Source of the DNA: Bacteroidales bacterium
GTDB taxonomy: Bacteria > Bacteroidota > Bacteroidia > Bacteroidales > F082
Direction: 5' to 3'
Assembly: GCA_024709145.1 (NCBI GenBank)
Contig: JANJXG010000090.1
Span: 1-54,367 of the forward strand
DNA length: 54,367 bases
The notes under the pieces: model-generated
Databases searched by the model: none
What the model was told of the DNA's origin: nothing
The model's input: only the letters and a program-made list of their open reading frames with translations
Shown here: one piece after another, positions 17,443 to 26,118 of the stretch
Layout: each line of letters starts with the position of its first letter
Numbering within the stretch: position 1 is the stretch's first letter
Program-made: the position numbers and the translations under genes

Positions 17443-18771
17443 ATGGAAATCCTGATCAAAATATTGCAGCTTTTGTTAAGCCTGTCCATCCTGGTGATCG
17501 TACACGAATTTGGGCATTTTGCAGCTGCCAAACTTTTTAAAACACGTGTCGAAAAGTTTTACCTCTTTTTTAACCCCTGGTTTTCGATTTTCAAGTTTAA
17601 TTACAAAGGAACTGAATACGGCATGGGCTGGCTTCCTCTGGGCGGCTATGTGAAAATCGCCGGAATGATTGATGAATCTCTCGACAAGGAAGCCATGAAA
17701 CAACCGGCTCAGGAATGGGAATTTCGCTCCAAACCGGCCTGGCAGCGCCTGATCATCATGCTTGGTGGCGTGATCATGAATGTGGTGCTGGCTTTTGTGA
17801 TTTACATCGGCATGCTGAGTATTTATGGCGAACAATACCTTCCTACAGCCGAGGCCAACAAATACGGCATCGCCACCGATTCACTGGCTAGAGAATTTGG
17901 CCTGCGCAACGGTGACCGGATATTGGCTGTGGATGGGCATTACATCGAAGATTTCAATAAAATTCCCCTTACCCTGATTCTGGAAGAAGCCAAAACAATC
18001 GATATCGAACGCGAGGGAAAGAAAACTACCCTCACCTTGCCAGCTGGTGCGATCGGTAAACTTGTCAAGCATAAATCACCTTTATTCATTTCGGTGCGGA
18101 TACCATTTGTGGTGGAATCTTTCCCCGAGAACTCTGCCGCCCGAGATGCCGGCTTGCTCCCCGGCGACAGCCTTTTGGGTATCAATAATCAGGATATCAG
18201 GTATTTTCAAGATTTCAGAGAAGCTATTCAAGCATACAAAGGACAGGAAGTCAGCATTCAGGTTAAACGTGCTGCAGATACGCTCAGTTTTGGAATGACT
18301 GTGCCCGAAGCCGGATTTATTGGTGTGTATCCACGTCAGCAAATGGATGCTTTCTTTCACTTGAATCAAAAAGATTTTAGCATTGCAGAAGCCATACCGG
18401 CAGGCATGGTAAAAACCGTGGATGGCATAGGCGGGTATCTGAAACAGCTAAAACTGCTGTTTTCACCTGAGGTAAAAGCCTACGAAAATGTGGGTGGTTT
18501 CATCACCATCGGCAGTATCTTTCCGGCTCAGTTCCACTGGGAAAGCTTCTGGCGTCTAACAGCCTTCCTTTCCATCATGCTGGCTGTGCTCAACCTGCTC
18601 CCGATACCGGCGCTTGATGGCGGCCATGTCGCTTTTCTGATGTATGAAATTGTTGCCCGCCGCAAACCCAGCGATAAGTTCATGGAGGTAGCCCAAATTA
18701 TCGGCATGGTTATCCTTTTTGCCCTCATGATTTTTGCCAATGGCAATGATATCGTGAAATTATTCAGGTAA
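17443..18771 (+). CDS. rseP: Site-2 intramembrane metalloprotease RseP
   Basis: The 442-residue protein cuts membrane-embedded anti-sigma factors or signal peptides. The zinc motif HEFGH occupies residues 21-25 in the first helix, and NLLPIPALDGGH near residue 385 provides the third ligand region (LDGG). Two PDZ-like regions lie between: around residues 140-190 (GLRNGDRILAVDGHYIED) and 215-280 (AGLLPGDSLLGINNQDI). Length is typical. It is not next to dxr or other neighbours often seen, and no anti-sigma factor is adjacent. A TAATCTTG at 17348 may serve as its promoter, weakly. Confidence 0.93.
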   Translation: MEILIKILQLLLSLSILVIVHEFGHFAAAKLFKTRVEKFYLFFNPWFSIFKFNYKGTEYGMGWLPLGGYVKIAGMIDESLDKEAMKQPAQEWEFRSKPAWQRLIIMLGGVIMNVVLAFVIYIGMLSIYGEQYLPTAEANKYGIATDSLAREFGLRNGDRILAVDGHYIEDFNKIPLTLILEEAKTIDIEREGKKTTLTLPAGAIGKLVKHKSPLFISVRIPFVVESFPENSAARDAGLLPGDSLLGINNQDIRYFQDFREAIQAYKGQEVSIQVKRAADTLSFGMTVPEAGFIGVYPRQQMDAFFHLNQKDFSIAEAIPAGMVKTVDGIGGYLKQLKLLFSPEVKAYENVGGFITIGSIFPAQFHWESFWRLTAFLSIMLAVLNLLPIPALDGGHVAFLMYEIVARRKPSDKFMEVAQIIGMVILFALMIFANGNDIVKLFR

Positions 18772-18922
18772 TTTCCAAAATAAATTTTTGTTTCTTCATT
18801 TGTTTAATTTCCAATAATTTACTCGTTATTGTACTAATAGTTGCGTGAATTAATCTGCGCCTAAACAGCAATTCAAAGTATTTCACATGTTTAATTTTTG
18901 TATTATTGTAAAAAATTAAGCT

Positions 18923-20326
18923 GTGAAAACCCGTTGGATTTTTGTCTTGCTGGCTTTGGCTTGCGGCACCCTGACAGCTCAGCAGGATGAGGCCGAACTA
19001 AAGAAAATTGACAGCCTTACGCGACTGGTTACCGACCAAAAGGGATTGGATCGCATACAATCGCTCATCTATCTTTCGGAAGCCTACCGGGAAACTTCGA
19101 TCGACAAGAGCCTTGAAACCGGCGCCACCGCCGAAGCATATGCCCTGCAGGAAGGCTATGAAAACATGAAAGGAGTCATTCTGCTCTCGATGGGAAAAAG
19201 CGCCAACCTCTCCGGGGATTATCAGCTCGCTATTGACTACTATACAAAAGCTGCCAAAGCACTCGAAGAATCGAAAAACTACCCTGAGTTGGCAAAAGCA
19301 ATTACCAATCTGGGAATGGTTTATAAAAATCTGGGTGACTTTGACCAGGCGATCGAAATTCTCAACCGGGCCGAATCCATCGCCGAAACCCATCAGCTAA
19401 CCGAACAATTGGCAGGGACAGCAGCAAACAAGGCTAATATCAACTTGTCGCTCGGCGATTACGACCTGGCCATGGAAAGTTATCAGCAGGCTCTGCAACT
19501 TTACAAAACGCTGGATGACTCGTTGCGGGTTGGCCTGATGACAATGAACATCGGACTCGTTTACTGGAAATGGAATAAAAATGAACTTGCCTTGGAGATG
19601 CTGCACGAAGCTGAAAACATGTTTTCATTACTCAACAACCAGGCCGAACTCGGACGTCTTTATAACAACATCGGTAAGATTTATTACCAGGATGTAAAAG
19701 ATACTACCAAAGCCCTCGATTATTACGAACGTTCGCTGGCAATCAGAGAATCACTCGGAAACCAACTGGGCATGTCGATAGTTTTGGCCAATATTGGCAG
19801 TGTATACGGCGACCGGGGCAAAATCAGCGAGGCCTTTGAGTATTTCAACCGGGCTCTGCGCATCAGCGAAACAATCGGCTACGTTGAAGGCATTGTGCTT
19901 ACCAAGTATTATATGAGTTTAGGGTTACAAAAAACAGGGAAGTTCAAAGCATCCAACCTTTTGCTCGATACCTGTCTCATGATTTCGAAAGCGCACGGAC
20001 TATCCTATTATTACAACCTGATCAACCGGGCCAGGGTGAATAACCATGCCGCCCTTGGCGATTATAAGTCATTTATTGCCGAATTTAAAATTTTCTCGGC
20101 TGGATATGATTCCCTGATAAATGAAGCGGAGGAGCTCAAATTCAAAGAACTTAATGCCAGAAAGAAGCTGGCCGGTGTGCAAAAAGAACTGACCGAAACA
20201 TCGGACAGATTCAAGGCCCAGAACAATTCACTCAAGCTTTATCGCCTCTTATTCGGCTTCTTGCTATTGACAGTGATCTTCCTTTTGATCATTTTAATGG
20301 TAAAACACAGGAGAAAAGCTGGTTAA
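18923..20326 (+). CDS. TPR protein with signal peptide and C-terminal membrane anchor
   Basis: Translation probably begins at GTG 18923. A signal peptide (WIFVLLALACGTLTAQ) is followed by about seven TPR units over residues 40-380, with clear consensus pieces such as AITNLGMVYKNLGDFDQAIE and YNNIGKIYYQDVKDTTKALD. A coiled stretch (residues 400-435) leads to a single helix LLFGFLLLTVIFLLIILMV and a short basic tail KHRRKAG. In Bacteroidota this TPR-coil-helix module usually continues into a histidine kinase, adenylate cyclase or LuxR-type domain; none is present. It may be a stand-alone periplasmic TPR protein or a sensor that has lost its output. Confidence 0.8.
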   Translation: MKTRWIFVLLALACGTLTAQQDEAELKKIDSLTRLVTDQKGLDRIQSLIYLSEAYRETSIDKSLETGATAEAYALQEGYENMKGVILLSMGKSANLSGDYQLAIDYYTKAAKALEESKNYPELAKAITNLGMVYKNLGDFDQAIEILNRAESIAETHQLTEQLAGTAANKANINLSLGDYDLAMESYQQALQLYKTLDDSLRVGLMTMNIGLVYWKWNKNELALEMLHEAENMFSLLNNQAELGRLYNNIGKIYYQDVKDTTKALDYYERSLAIRESLGNQLGMSIVLANIGSVYGDRGKISEAFEYFNRALRISETIGYVEGIVLTKYYMSLGLQKTGKFKASNLLLDTCLMISKAHGLSYYYNLINRARVNNHAALGDYKSFIAEFKIFSAGYDSLINEAEELKFKELNARKKLAGVQKELTETSDRFKAQNNSLKLYRLLFGFLLLTVIFLLIILMVKHRRKAG

Positions 20327-20353
20327 GAAGAATTGCTCTCTTTCTTTGAATGC

Positions 20354-20375
20354 AAAAAAAAGGCTTATCAAGCCT
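20354..20375 (-). terminator. Terminator of the deacetylase transcript
   Basis: On the minus strand AGGCTT, a 3-base loop and AAGCCT are followed by eight T residues (20361-20354). It sits about 50 bases past the deacetylase stop. Confidence 0.75.
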
Positions 20376-20426
20376 ACCAGACAACCTCGTGATCCAGCAC
20401 TTTCACGGAAGCCCCCCTGACCAAAG

Positions 20427-21479
20427 TCAATTTATGGCTTCTTTTTGAATATAGGGTTTTAGAAAGGCCATCACATTACCCGCCAGAAAATCAATGTTAT
20501 ACCCTCCTTCCATGAGAATAAGCGTTGGAATTGGCAGTTCATTAATCAGGTATTGTGCGAGTTTGCGATAAATTGCAGAAGTTAGCTTGAAATTGCCAAG
20601 CTGATCATGTTCAAAGGTGTCAACACCCAAAGAAATCACGAGGTAGCAGCATCCAAATGCATTCAGTATGTTCACTGCCTTTTGGAAGGTTTCAAAATAA
20701 GCCTCATCGTTTATGCCCGGCGGAAGCGCAAAATTGACATTCTTATCCGTGTTTTCTGATTCAAATCCGGTGAGGTAGGGATAGGAGTAATCCGGATCTC
20801 CATGAATCGAAACCAACAACATGTTTTTCAGTTTGTGTATAATATCCTGTGTACCGTTGCCATGATGGAAGTCAATATCCAGAATTCCGACTTTAAGGTC
20901 ACCATCTGCTTCCGGCCTGCCCTGGTCTTGCAGGTATTTAGCGGCAAGGGCGGCATTGTTAACAAAGCAATAACCTCCGGCATAATCAAAACCGGCATGA
21001 TGCCCGGGCGGGCGGCAAATCGAATAAACAACCGACTTCCCATTCAGGAGGCATTTTGCTCCTGTTAAGGCAGTGAAACCGGAATACTTCACAGCCTCCC
21101 AGGTGCCTTTCACGATCATGGTGCAGCTGTCAGTCATATAATAGCCTGCTTTACCTTCAGGACTTTTGGCAGGAGGTCGGTTTCGGAGGTGTCCGAGGGC
21201 AAAAAACTCAGGCATAATGCCTTCTGACCATAAACCGGCAGTAACCCACTCGTCAAAAGCAGTTTGTAAATAGATGAGGTAATCAGCACCATGAACTTTA
21301 TGAAAATGAACCAGATCAAACTGTTCAGCTCTGGTAAGTTCCACCTCCGGATGATCCATCAGCGCCTCCAAAATGATTTCAGCCCGTTCGGGCGATTCCC
21401 CATAGGCTTCGAGGTGGTTCGAAATAAATTCTTTGGGCGGATTATGAAGTAAATGGTGCGGAGAATGGACAACTATCAT
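20427..21479 (-). CDS. Histone-deacetylase-family (AcuC-like) deacetylase
   Basis: This 350-residue protein belongs to the arginase/deacetylase fold that removes acetyl groups from lysines or polyamines with a zinc ion. The catalytic histidine pair is in CRPPGHHAG (about residue 158), the zinc Asp and His in ILDIDFHHGNGTQD (about residue 200), and the second zinc Asp in ISLGVDTFEHD (about residue 290); the closing LMEGGYN block is present. All key residues are intact. Start ATG 21479 is preferred over a TTG that would overlap the upstream gene by 23 bases. It follows the ATPase/GNAT fusion gene by 13 bases, recalling the acetyltransferase/deacetylase arrangement of Bacillus acuA-acuC. Substrate unknown. 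Confidence 0.88.
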   Translation of the reverse strand: MIVVHSPHHLLHNPPKEFISNHLEAYGESPERAEIILEALMDHPEVELTRAEQFDLVHFHKVHGADYLIYLQTAFDEWVTAGLWSEGIMPEFFALGHLRNRPPAKSPEGKAGYYMTDSCTMIVKGTWEAVKYSGFTALTGAKCLLNGKSVVYSICRPPGHHAGFDYAGGYCFVNNAALAAKYLQDQGRPEADGDLKVGILDIDFHHGNGTQDIIHKLKNMLLVSIHGDPDYSYPYLTGFESENTDKNVNFALPPGINDEAYFETFQKAVNILNAFGCCYLVISLGVDTFEHDQLGNFKLTSAIYRKLAQYLINELPIPTLILMEGGYNIDFLAGNVMAFLKPYIQKEAIN

Positions 21480-21492
21480 CTTTTCGACAGAT

Positions 21493-22986
21493 TTAGTTGA
21501 TGATATTTGGGTCAAGAGCCTTGATGTAGGTCAGCAAATCTTTGGCTACATCACTAACCAGCTGTATCTTATCGTAATCAAGACTGACATTGTTCAGGTA
21601 CTGCAAAATCAGCGCATCCCCTATGCTGGATTCAGGAAGTATTCCGGCGAAAAAGAATCCCATCTTCTCAAATTCTGCCGTTAACCAATAAGTCATCGGG
21701 TCTTGAAGTTTTAAAAACAGGTTAATGGAAGCAATATGCTGCAGGCAGAAGCTTCGTAGTGTTTTCCTTATTTGTTGCCTGACATCAGCTCCATAGGTTA
21801 CAATAAAAATCTCAGCACAACTTTCCAATTCATTTACTCCTGAACTGATCGTTGAGACAGGACTATCAAAATCCATTGAATCCTTTTCGGGAATCATGAA
21901 CTCATGTGTGGCGCCAAGATTCTGATAAAGCCTGGATACCATCTCCTGATGATGTTCAGGAACAAACAAACGGTATGAAATAACCGGCATCATGTATTTA
22001 AATCCCAGTGCAACACTGATGCGTTGGGTGCCTTCACCCGAAATTCCTTTAAATTTCCATGAACCCGGACTGGTTGCCAAAAGGATACCGCAATCGTTGA
22101 TCTGGTACTTTATCATCGACTTTTGGGTAAAGATGTGGTTGGTAACCGCATAGGCATAAATGCCACGAAGCTCACGTTTTTTGGGTACATTGAAAAGATA
22201 ATCGACCAATCTGTTTAAAGCACCCTGTCCACGGTATTCAACATTCACAAAAACGAAGGTCAGTTCTGCAATCTTATCTTCATGATATTGATACAGAAGG
22301 GCTGCGTGCCCCATAAAGACATTTTCCTTGGTTACAGCAACTGCAGAAATCATTTCAGATGTCTGGTTCATATTCACCAGACGCTCGGGATAATAAATAT
22401 GATCATCGAAAAAGGTATATCCATGTGTTTTATAAGCACATCTCGACACTTCAATGGCTTCAAACTCCTCAAGACCTCTCACGTCATACTCGATTTTTTC
22501 GGTGATGATAACAGGTGTTTTATCACCATGGAAGATCTCGGGCTGATTCTTCTGATTGTCGGCACCCGGAAGGTATTTGATCATGACTGTCTCTTTCCCC
22601 TGCGGCCCCAGGTTATGAAACGAAAGTTCATCCATCATTTTCTGAATGAGATAGATTCCCAGACCACTGGTTGGTAAATCTTCGAGTGCTTTTGATAACT
22701 CAAACTTTTTGATGTGGTCTGGATCAAAAGGAATACCCTTCTCTTTCAAGGTAATCTTGATACCCCCTGAAATTTTTTCACAGATGATGTCAAAGGTCGG
22801 ATTTTCCTCATCGCTGGCGTGAACCATAATGTTGGAAACTGCCTCTTCAATCGCGATATCAATCTGCTCAAGGGAATCACTTGCAAAACCAATCATTTTT
22901 GCAATTTCTCTCACAAAAGACTGAATAATAAATGAATAACTCAGCCTGTTTGGAAAGGTCATTTTTATAGACTCATTCAGTTGCAT
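21493..22986 (-). CDS. RsbW-like ATPase domain fused to GNAT acetyltransferase
   Basis: The 497-residue protein has two parts. Residues about 10-145 form a GHKL ATPase of the anti-sigma/RsbW type: N-box IAIEEAVSNIMVHA, G1 box KEKGIPFDPD (the usual Asp is Glu), G2 box SGLGIYLIQKM. Residues about 165-300 look like a GNAT domain with FVNVEYRGQGALNRLVD, which matches the acetyl-CoA loop R-G-x-G-A. The remaining 200 residues may be a second, degenerate GNAT-like fold. It is co-transcribed with the deacetylase at 20427. A plausible idea is nucleotide-regulated protein acetylation reversed by the neighbour; this is inference. No matching sigma or anti-anti-sigma factor gene is nearby. Confidence 0.75.
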   Translation of the reverse strand: MQLNESIKMTFPNRLSYSFIIQSFVREIAKMIGFASDSLEQIDIAIEEAVSNIMVHASDEENPTFDIICEKISGGIKITLKEKGIPFDPDHIKKFELSKALEDLPTSGLGIYLIQKMMDELSFHNLGPQGKETVMIKYLPGADNQKNQPEIFHGDKTPVIITEKIEYDVRGLEEFEAIEVSRCAYKTHGYTFFDDHIYYPERLVNMNQTSEMISAVAVTKENVFMGHAALLYQYHEDKIAELTFVFVNVEYRGQGALNRLVDYLFNVPKKRELRGIYAYAVTNHIFTQKSMIKYQINDCGILLATSPGSWKFKGISGEGTQRISVALGFKYMMPVISYRLFVPEHHQEMVSRLYQNLGATHEFMIPEKDSMDFDSPVSTISSGVNELESCAEIFIVTYGADVRQQIRKTLRSFCLQHIASINLFLKLQDPMTYWLTAEFEKMGFFFAGILPESSIGDALILQYLNNVSLDYDKIQLVSDVAKDLLTYIKALDPNIIN

Positions 22987-23582
22987 GTTTTGTGTTTTTT
23001 AAGGTTTGTTTATAACTGAAACTAGCAGAAAGCGGGTTAAAAAAACCCTAACAAATTTGATGTTTTTTTTTGATTTATTTGATATACAATTGCATTTAAA
23101 AAAATAAAAATCTAAAGATTAAATATTCTCTCGTTGGTCGCTAAAATATCCGATGATTAAAACCGGGAACAGCTTACTGCGCCTTCAAAAACATAGTGGT
23201 TAAATTGCGATTATTACCTTGAAAGTTCACCTGATTGCAGAAGGGAAACTGATCAGCTATCGCACATAACATCTTACTCGTTTTATCAGTCGAAACTAAT
23301 TCCGTAATCATCAGGCATAGAAAGTCATCAATAAATCATGTGTTGATTTACCCGCGAAACTTAGTCAGACAATCAAAGTACACCCGACCTGCCAGTCCAA
23401 TGGCAAGTTACAATATGATCAAAGCTTAACCTAATAAAAACAAGGGATATAGTCACGAAATCACAGAGAACTTACTTCCTTTCAGCCACTACTACTTTGC
23501 TGATTTGCGGTCAACAAACTGCCCCGGAAAGGCAGAAAGAGAACAGCAATACTGCCTGTCAGGTGAGTATTCAGTTCTTATC
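22987..23582. other. 596-bp gene-free region
   Basis: No convincing ORF, tRNA or structured RNA is seen. There is an AT-rich promoter-like part (22990-23120) that probably drives the ATPase/GNAT gene leftward, and a hairpin CTGCC/GGCAG at 23519-23535 followed on the minus strand by TTTGTT that could weakly terminate purF. Confidence 0.5.
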
Positions 23583-25484
23583 TTAATAGGCCCGTTCGTC
23601 GCGACCCTCGATGTAGTTAATAAAGGATCGGTTAACAACCTTATTGCCGCCGGGTGTCGGATAATTTCCCGTAAAATACCAATCGCCAAGGTGTTCGGGT
23701 GAAGCCTGGTGAAGATTTTCGATGGTTTGATAAACCACCGTTATTTTTGCTTTCACGGAAGGAGAGGTGATGAGCTGTGCTATTTTGGCAGAGATTTGCT
23801 CCGCAGTAAATGGTTTGTAAATCAGTTTCACGTGATTTACTATCTGTTCCTTTGGTAATTTTTCCTGTGCCTTGCATAGGTTATAAACCTCATTGATTAC
23901 ATGCTCCTGGTGGGTCTCTCTGAGCAGCGCAATAGCAGCCCTGAAAGCAATGAAATCGCTGAGTTTGGCCATGTCGATCCCATAACAATCGGGATATCTG
24001 ATTTGGGGCGCCGAAGAAGCAATCACGATGTGGCGGGGTTCAAGCCTGTCGAGAATTCGAACGATGCTGTTGCGGAGGGTAGTTCCACGCACAATGGAGT
24101 CGTCAACCACAACAAGGGTATCTTCACCGGGCCGAACCACTCCGTAAGTAACATCATAAATATGGGCCACAAGGTCGTCGCGCTGGTTATCCTGCGTGAT
24201 GAAAGTTCGCAGCTTCATATCTTTCACCGCAATTTCATCGATGCGAAGTCGAACTTCAAAGATGCTATCGAGCAGTTCGGGCGTGAGCGAATTGCCGGCA
24301 GCCAGAATACGATCTTTCTTCACATCAAGACAATGGTTGTTCAATTCCTGCACCATCCCTCTGAAAGCAGCCGATGCCGTGTTGGGGATGTACGAAAAAA
24401 CGGTATCCCGAAGGTTGTAGTCAATAGATTTTAATACGATGGGCGTGATGAGTTTTCCCAGCATTTTTCTCTCCTGATAAATCTCAGCGTCGGTGCCTCT
24501 GGAGAAATAAATACGTTCAAACGAGCAACTCCTCTTCTCCTGAGGCTGCTTGCACACCTCTTCTTTCCAGCTTCCGTCCTTTTTAATGATCAAGGCATGT
24601 CCGGGCTTGATTTCACGAATGCGTTCCGCCTTTACATTAAAAGCTGTTTGAATGGGTGGCCGCTCAGAAGTAGCCACAATCACTTCATCATCAGCATAAT
24701 AATAAGCCGGCCTGATTCCGGATGGGTCGCGCAGCACGAAAGCATCCCCGTGGCCAAACATTCCGGTGATGACATAACCGCCATCCCAGTACTGCGAACT
24801 TTCTTCCAATATGGAACGCACGTCCAGATCACTGGCAATTTTGTCCGTAATTTCCCGCTTGCTTAGACCTGAGCTTTTGTATTTCCAGTAAATCTTCTCA
24901 TTTTCTTCATCAAGAAAATGACCAATCTTCTCCAAAACGGTTACGGTATCGGATGTTTCAACCGGATATTGACCCAGTTCAACAAGTTTATTGAACAGCT
25001 CATCCACATTGGTCATGTTGAAGTTGCCGGCCAAGACAAGGTTGCGTGTTTTCCAGTTGTTGGCCCTGACAAAAGGATGCAGGTTTACAATGCTGTTGTG
25101 ACCAAAGGTTCCGTAGCGCAAATGCCCCATCATGAGCTCGCCCGTAAAGTCAAGGTTTTGCTTCAGCCACTGAATGTCGTTGAGTCGTGCCGGTGTTTTT
25201 TCCTTGATCTCGGCAAGTCTGTCGTACACCTGGTTGAAGATGTCCTTGATCGGTGTGTTGGAATTGCTTCTGATCCTGGAGATATATTTCACCCCGGGTG
25301 GCATATCGAGTTTGATACCGGCAATTCCGGCGCCGTCCTGCCCTCTGTTGTGCTGCTTTTGCATGAGAAGATGCAGTTTCTGAAGGCCGTAGAAAGAAGT
25401 TCCGTATTTGGCCAGGTAGTACTCAAGCGGTTTCAACAACCTGATCATGGCAATACCGCACTCGTGTTTGATCTGATCACTCAT
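23583..25484 (-). CDS. purF: Amidophosphoribosyltransferase-family protein
   Basis: The 633-residue enzyme has an N-terminal Ntn-hydrolase glutaminase and a C-terminal phosphoribosyltransferase domain. The expected nucleophile is Cys9 in MSDQIKHECGIA, implying removal of an eight-residue propeptide. KQHNRGQDGAGIAG, MGHLRYGTFG and FVLRDPSGIRPAYY are typical of the glutaminase half. VVVDDSIVRGTT near residue 455 is the PRPP loop. It is longer than classic PurF (about 500), as in a second type common in Bacteroidota with insertions at about 60-110 and a C-terminal extension. Function in purine synthesis is likely. It is divergent from a GNAT gene; purB is nearby but on the other strand. Confidence 0.88.
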   Translation of the reverse strand: MSDQIKHECGIAMIRLLKPLEYYLAKYGTSFYGLQKLHLLMQKQHNRGQDGAGIAGIKLDMPPGVKYISRIRSNSNTPIKDIFNQVYDRLAEIKEKTPARLNDIQWLKQNLDFTGELMMGHLRYGTFGHNSIVNLHPFVRANNWKTRNLVLAGNFNMTNVDELFNKLVELGQYPVETSDTVTVLEKIGHFLDEENEKIYWKYKSSGLSKREITDKIASDLDVRSILEESSQYWDGGYVITGMFGHGDAFVLRDPSGIRPAYYYADDEVIVATSERPPIQTAFNVKAERIREIKPGHALIIKKDGSWKEEVCKQPQEKRSCSFERIYFSRGTDAEIYQERKMLGKLITPIVLKSIDYNLRDTVFSYIPNTASAAFRGMVQELNNHCLDVKKDRILAAGNSLTPELLDSIFEVRLRIDEIAVKDMKLRTFITQDNQRDDLVAHIYDVTYGVVRPGEDTLVVVDDSIVRGTTLRNSIVRILDRLEPRHIVIASSAPQIRYPDCYGIDMAKLSDFIAFRAAIALLRETHQEHVINEVYNLCKAQEKLPKEQIVNHVKLIYKPFTAEQISAKIAQLITSPSVKAKITVVYQTIENLHQASPEHLGDWYFTGNYPTPGGNKVVNRSFINYIEGRDERAY

Positions 25485-25509
25485 GTCAATCGTTTTGACG
25501 AAAAATGTT

Positions 25510-25517
25510 TAACTTTG
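25510..25517 (+). promoter_or_regulatory. -7 box of the GNAT gene
   Basis: TAACTTTG lies 35 bases ahead of the ATG at 25553, inside the divergent gap with purF. A TTTTG upstream is too close to be a standard -33 element. Confidence 0.45.
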
Positions 25518-25552
25518 TCAGGAAACAAGGCGCAAAAATAATCAAAAAAATC

Positions 25553-26008
25553 ATGACAGTAATTCGAAAGGCAAATCGGGCAGAAGCTGATACCATCGTC
25601 CGGTTTCAGGTTCTTATGGCCCGCGAAACCGAATCCCTCAGCCTCGATGAAGGGATTTTGAAGCATGGTGTCGAAGCAGTTTTCAATCATCCCGAACGCG
25701 GATGTTATTACGTAGCAGAAAAAGATGGCAGGGTGATTGCCTCGCTCATGATCACCTACGAATGGAGCGACTGGCGAAACAGCACAGTTTACTGGATTCA
25801 ATCGGTTTATGTGGAAAATGCTTTCCGTCGGCAAGGTGTCTATGCGTCCATGTATCAACACATCAGGCAATTGGCAGAAAACGACCCGGCAGTAGGCGGC
25901 ATCAGGTTGTATGTCGACAAAAGCAATCTGCCTGCTCAACACACTTACGCTTCACTTGGTATGAATGGCGAACACTACCAGGTGTTTGAATGGATGAAGA
26001 CCTTTTGA
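25553..26008 (+). CDS. GNAT family N-acetyltransferase
   Basis: The 151-residue protein starts at MTVIRKANRAEAD and carries the acetyl-CoA loop VYVENAFRRQGVYASMYQHI (R-R-x-G-V near residue 99) and a closing strand LYVDKSNLPAQHTYASLGM, the usual GNAT Asn/Tyr region. Length is typical for a single-domain GNAT. The frame is open further upstream but that part overlaps the promoter. Substrate cannot be read from sequence. It is unrelated by close motif to the large fusion at 21493. Confidence 0.85.
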   Translation: MTVIRKANRAEADTIVRFQVLMARETESLSLDEGILKHGVEAVFNHPERGCYYVAEKDGRVIASLMITYEWSDWRNSTVYWIQSVYVENAFRRQGVYASMYQHIRQLAENDPAVGGIRLYVDKSNLPAQHTYASLGMNGEHYQVFEWMKTF

Positions 26009-26092
26009 CGCTGTTAATCCTTCCTTTTCTACGATCAGTTTTCGAATCCTCAAGCCATTGCTTTCGCATGATGATGGTGCACTGAGATTTGT

Positions 26093-26100
26093 TACCTTTG
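26093..26100 (+). promoter_or_regulatory. -7 box of purB
   Basis: TACCTTTG lies 18 bases ahead of the purB ATG, giving a very short leader and ruling out the more upstream in-frame codon as start. Confidence 0.5.
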
Positions 26101-26118
26101 CCACGCAATAAACCGCCT

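Noticed and set aside
22987-23582. Possible small RNA or hidden gene in the long gap
   Set aside because: Only short weak hairpins and no coding frame with a plausible start or composition were found.
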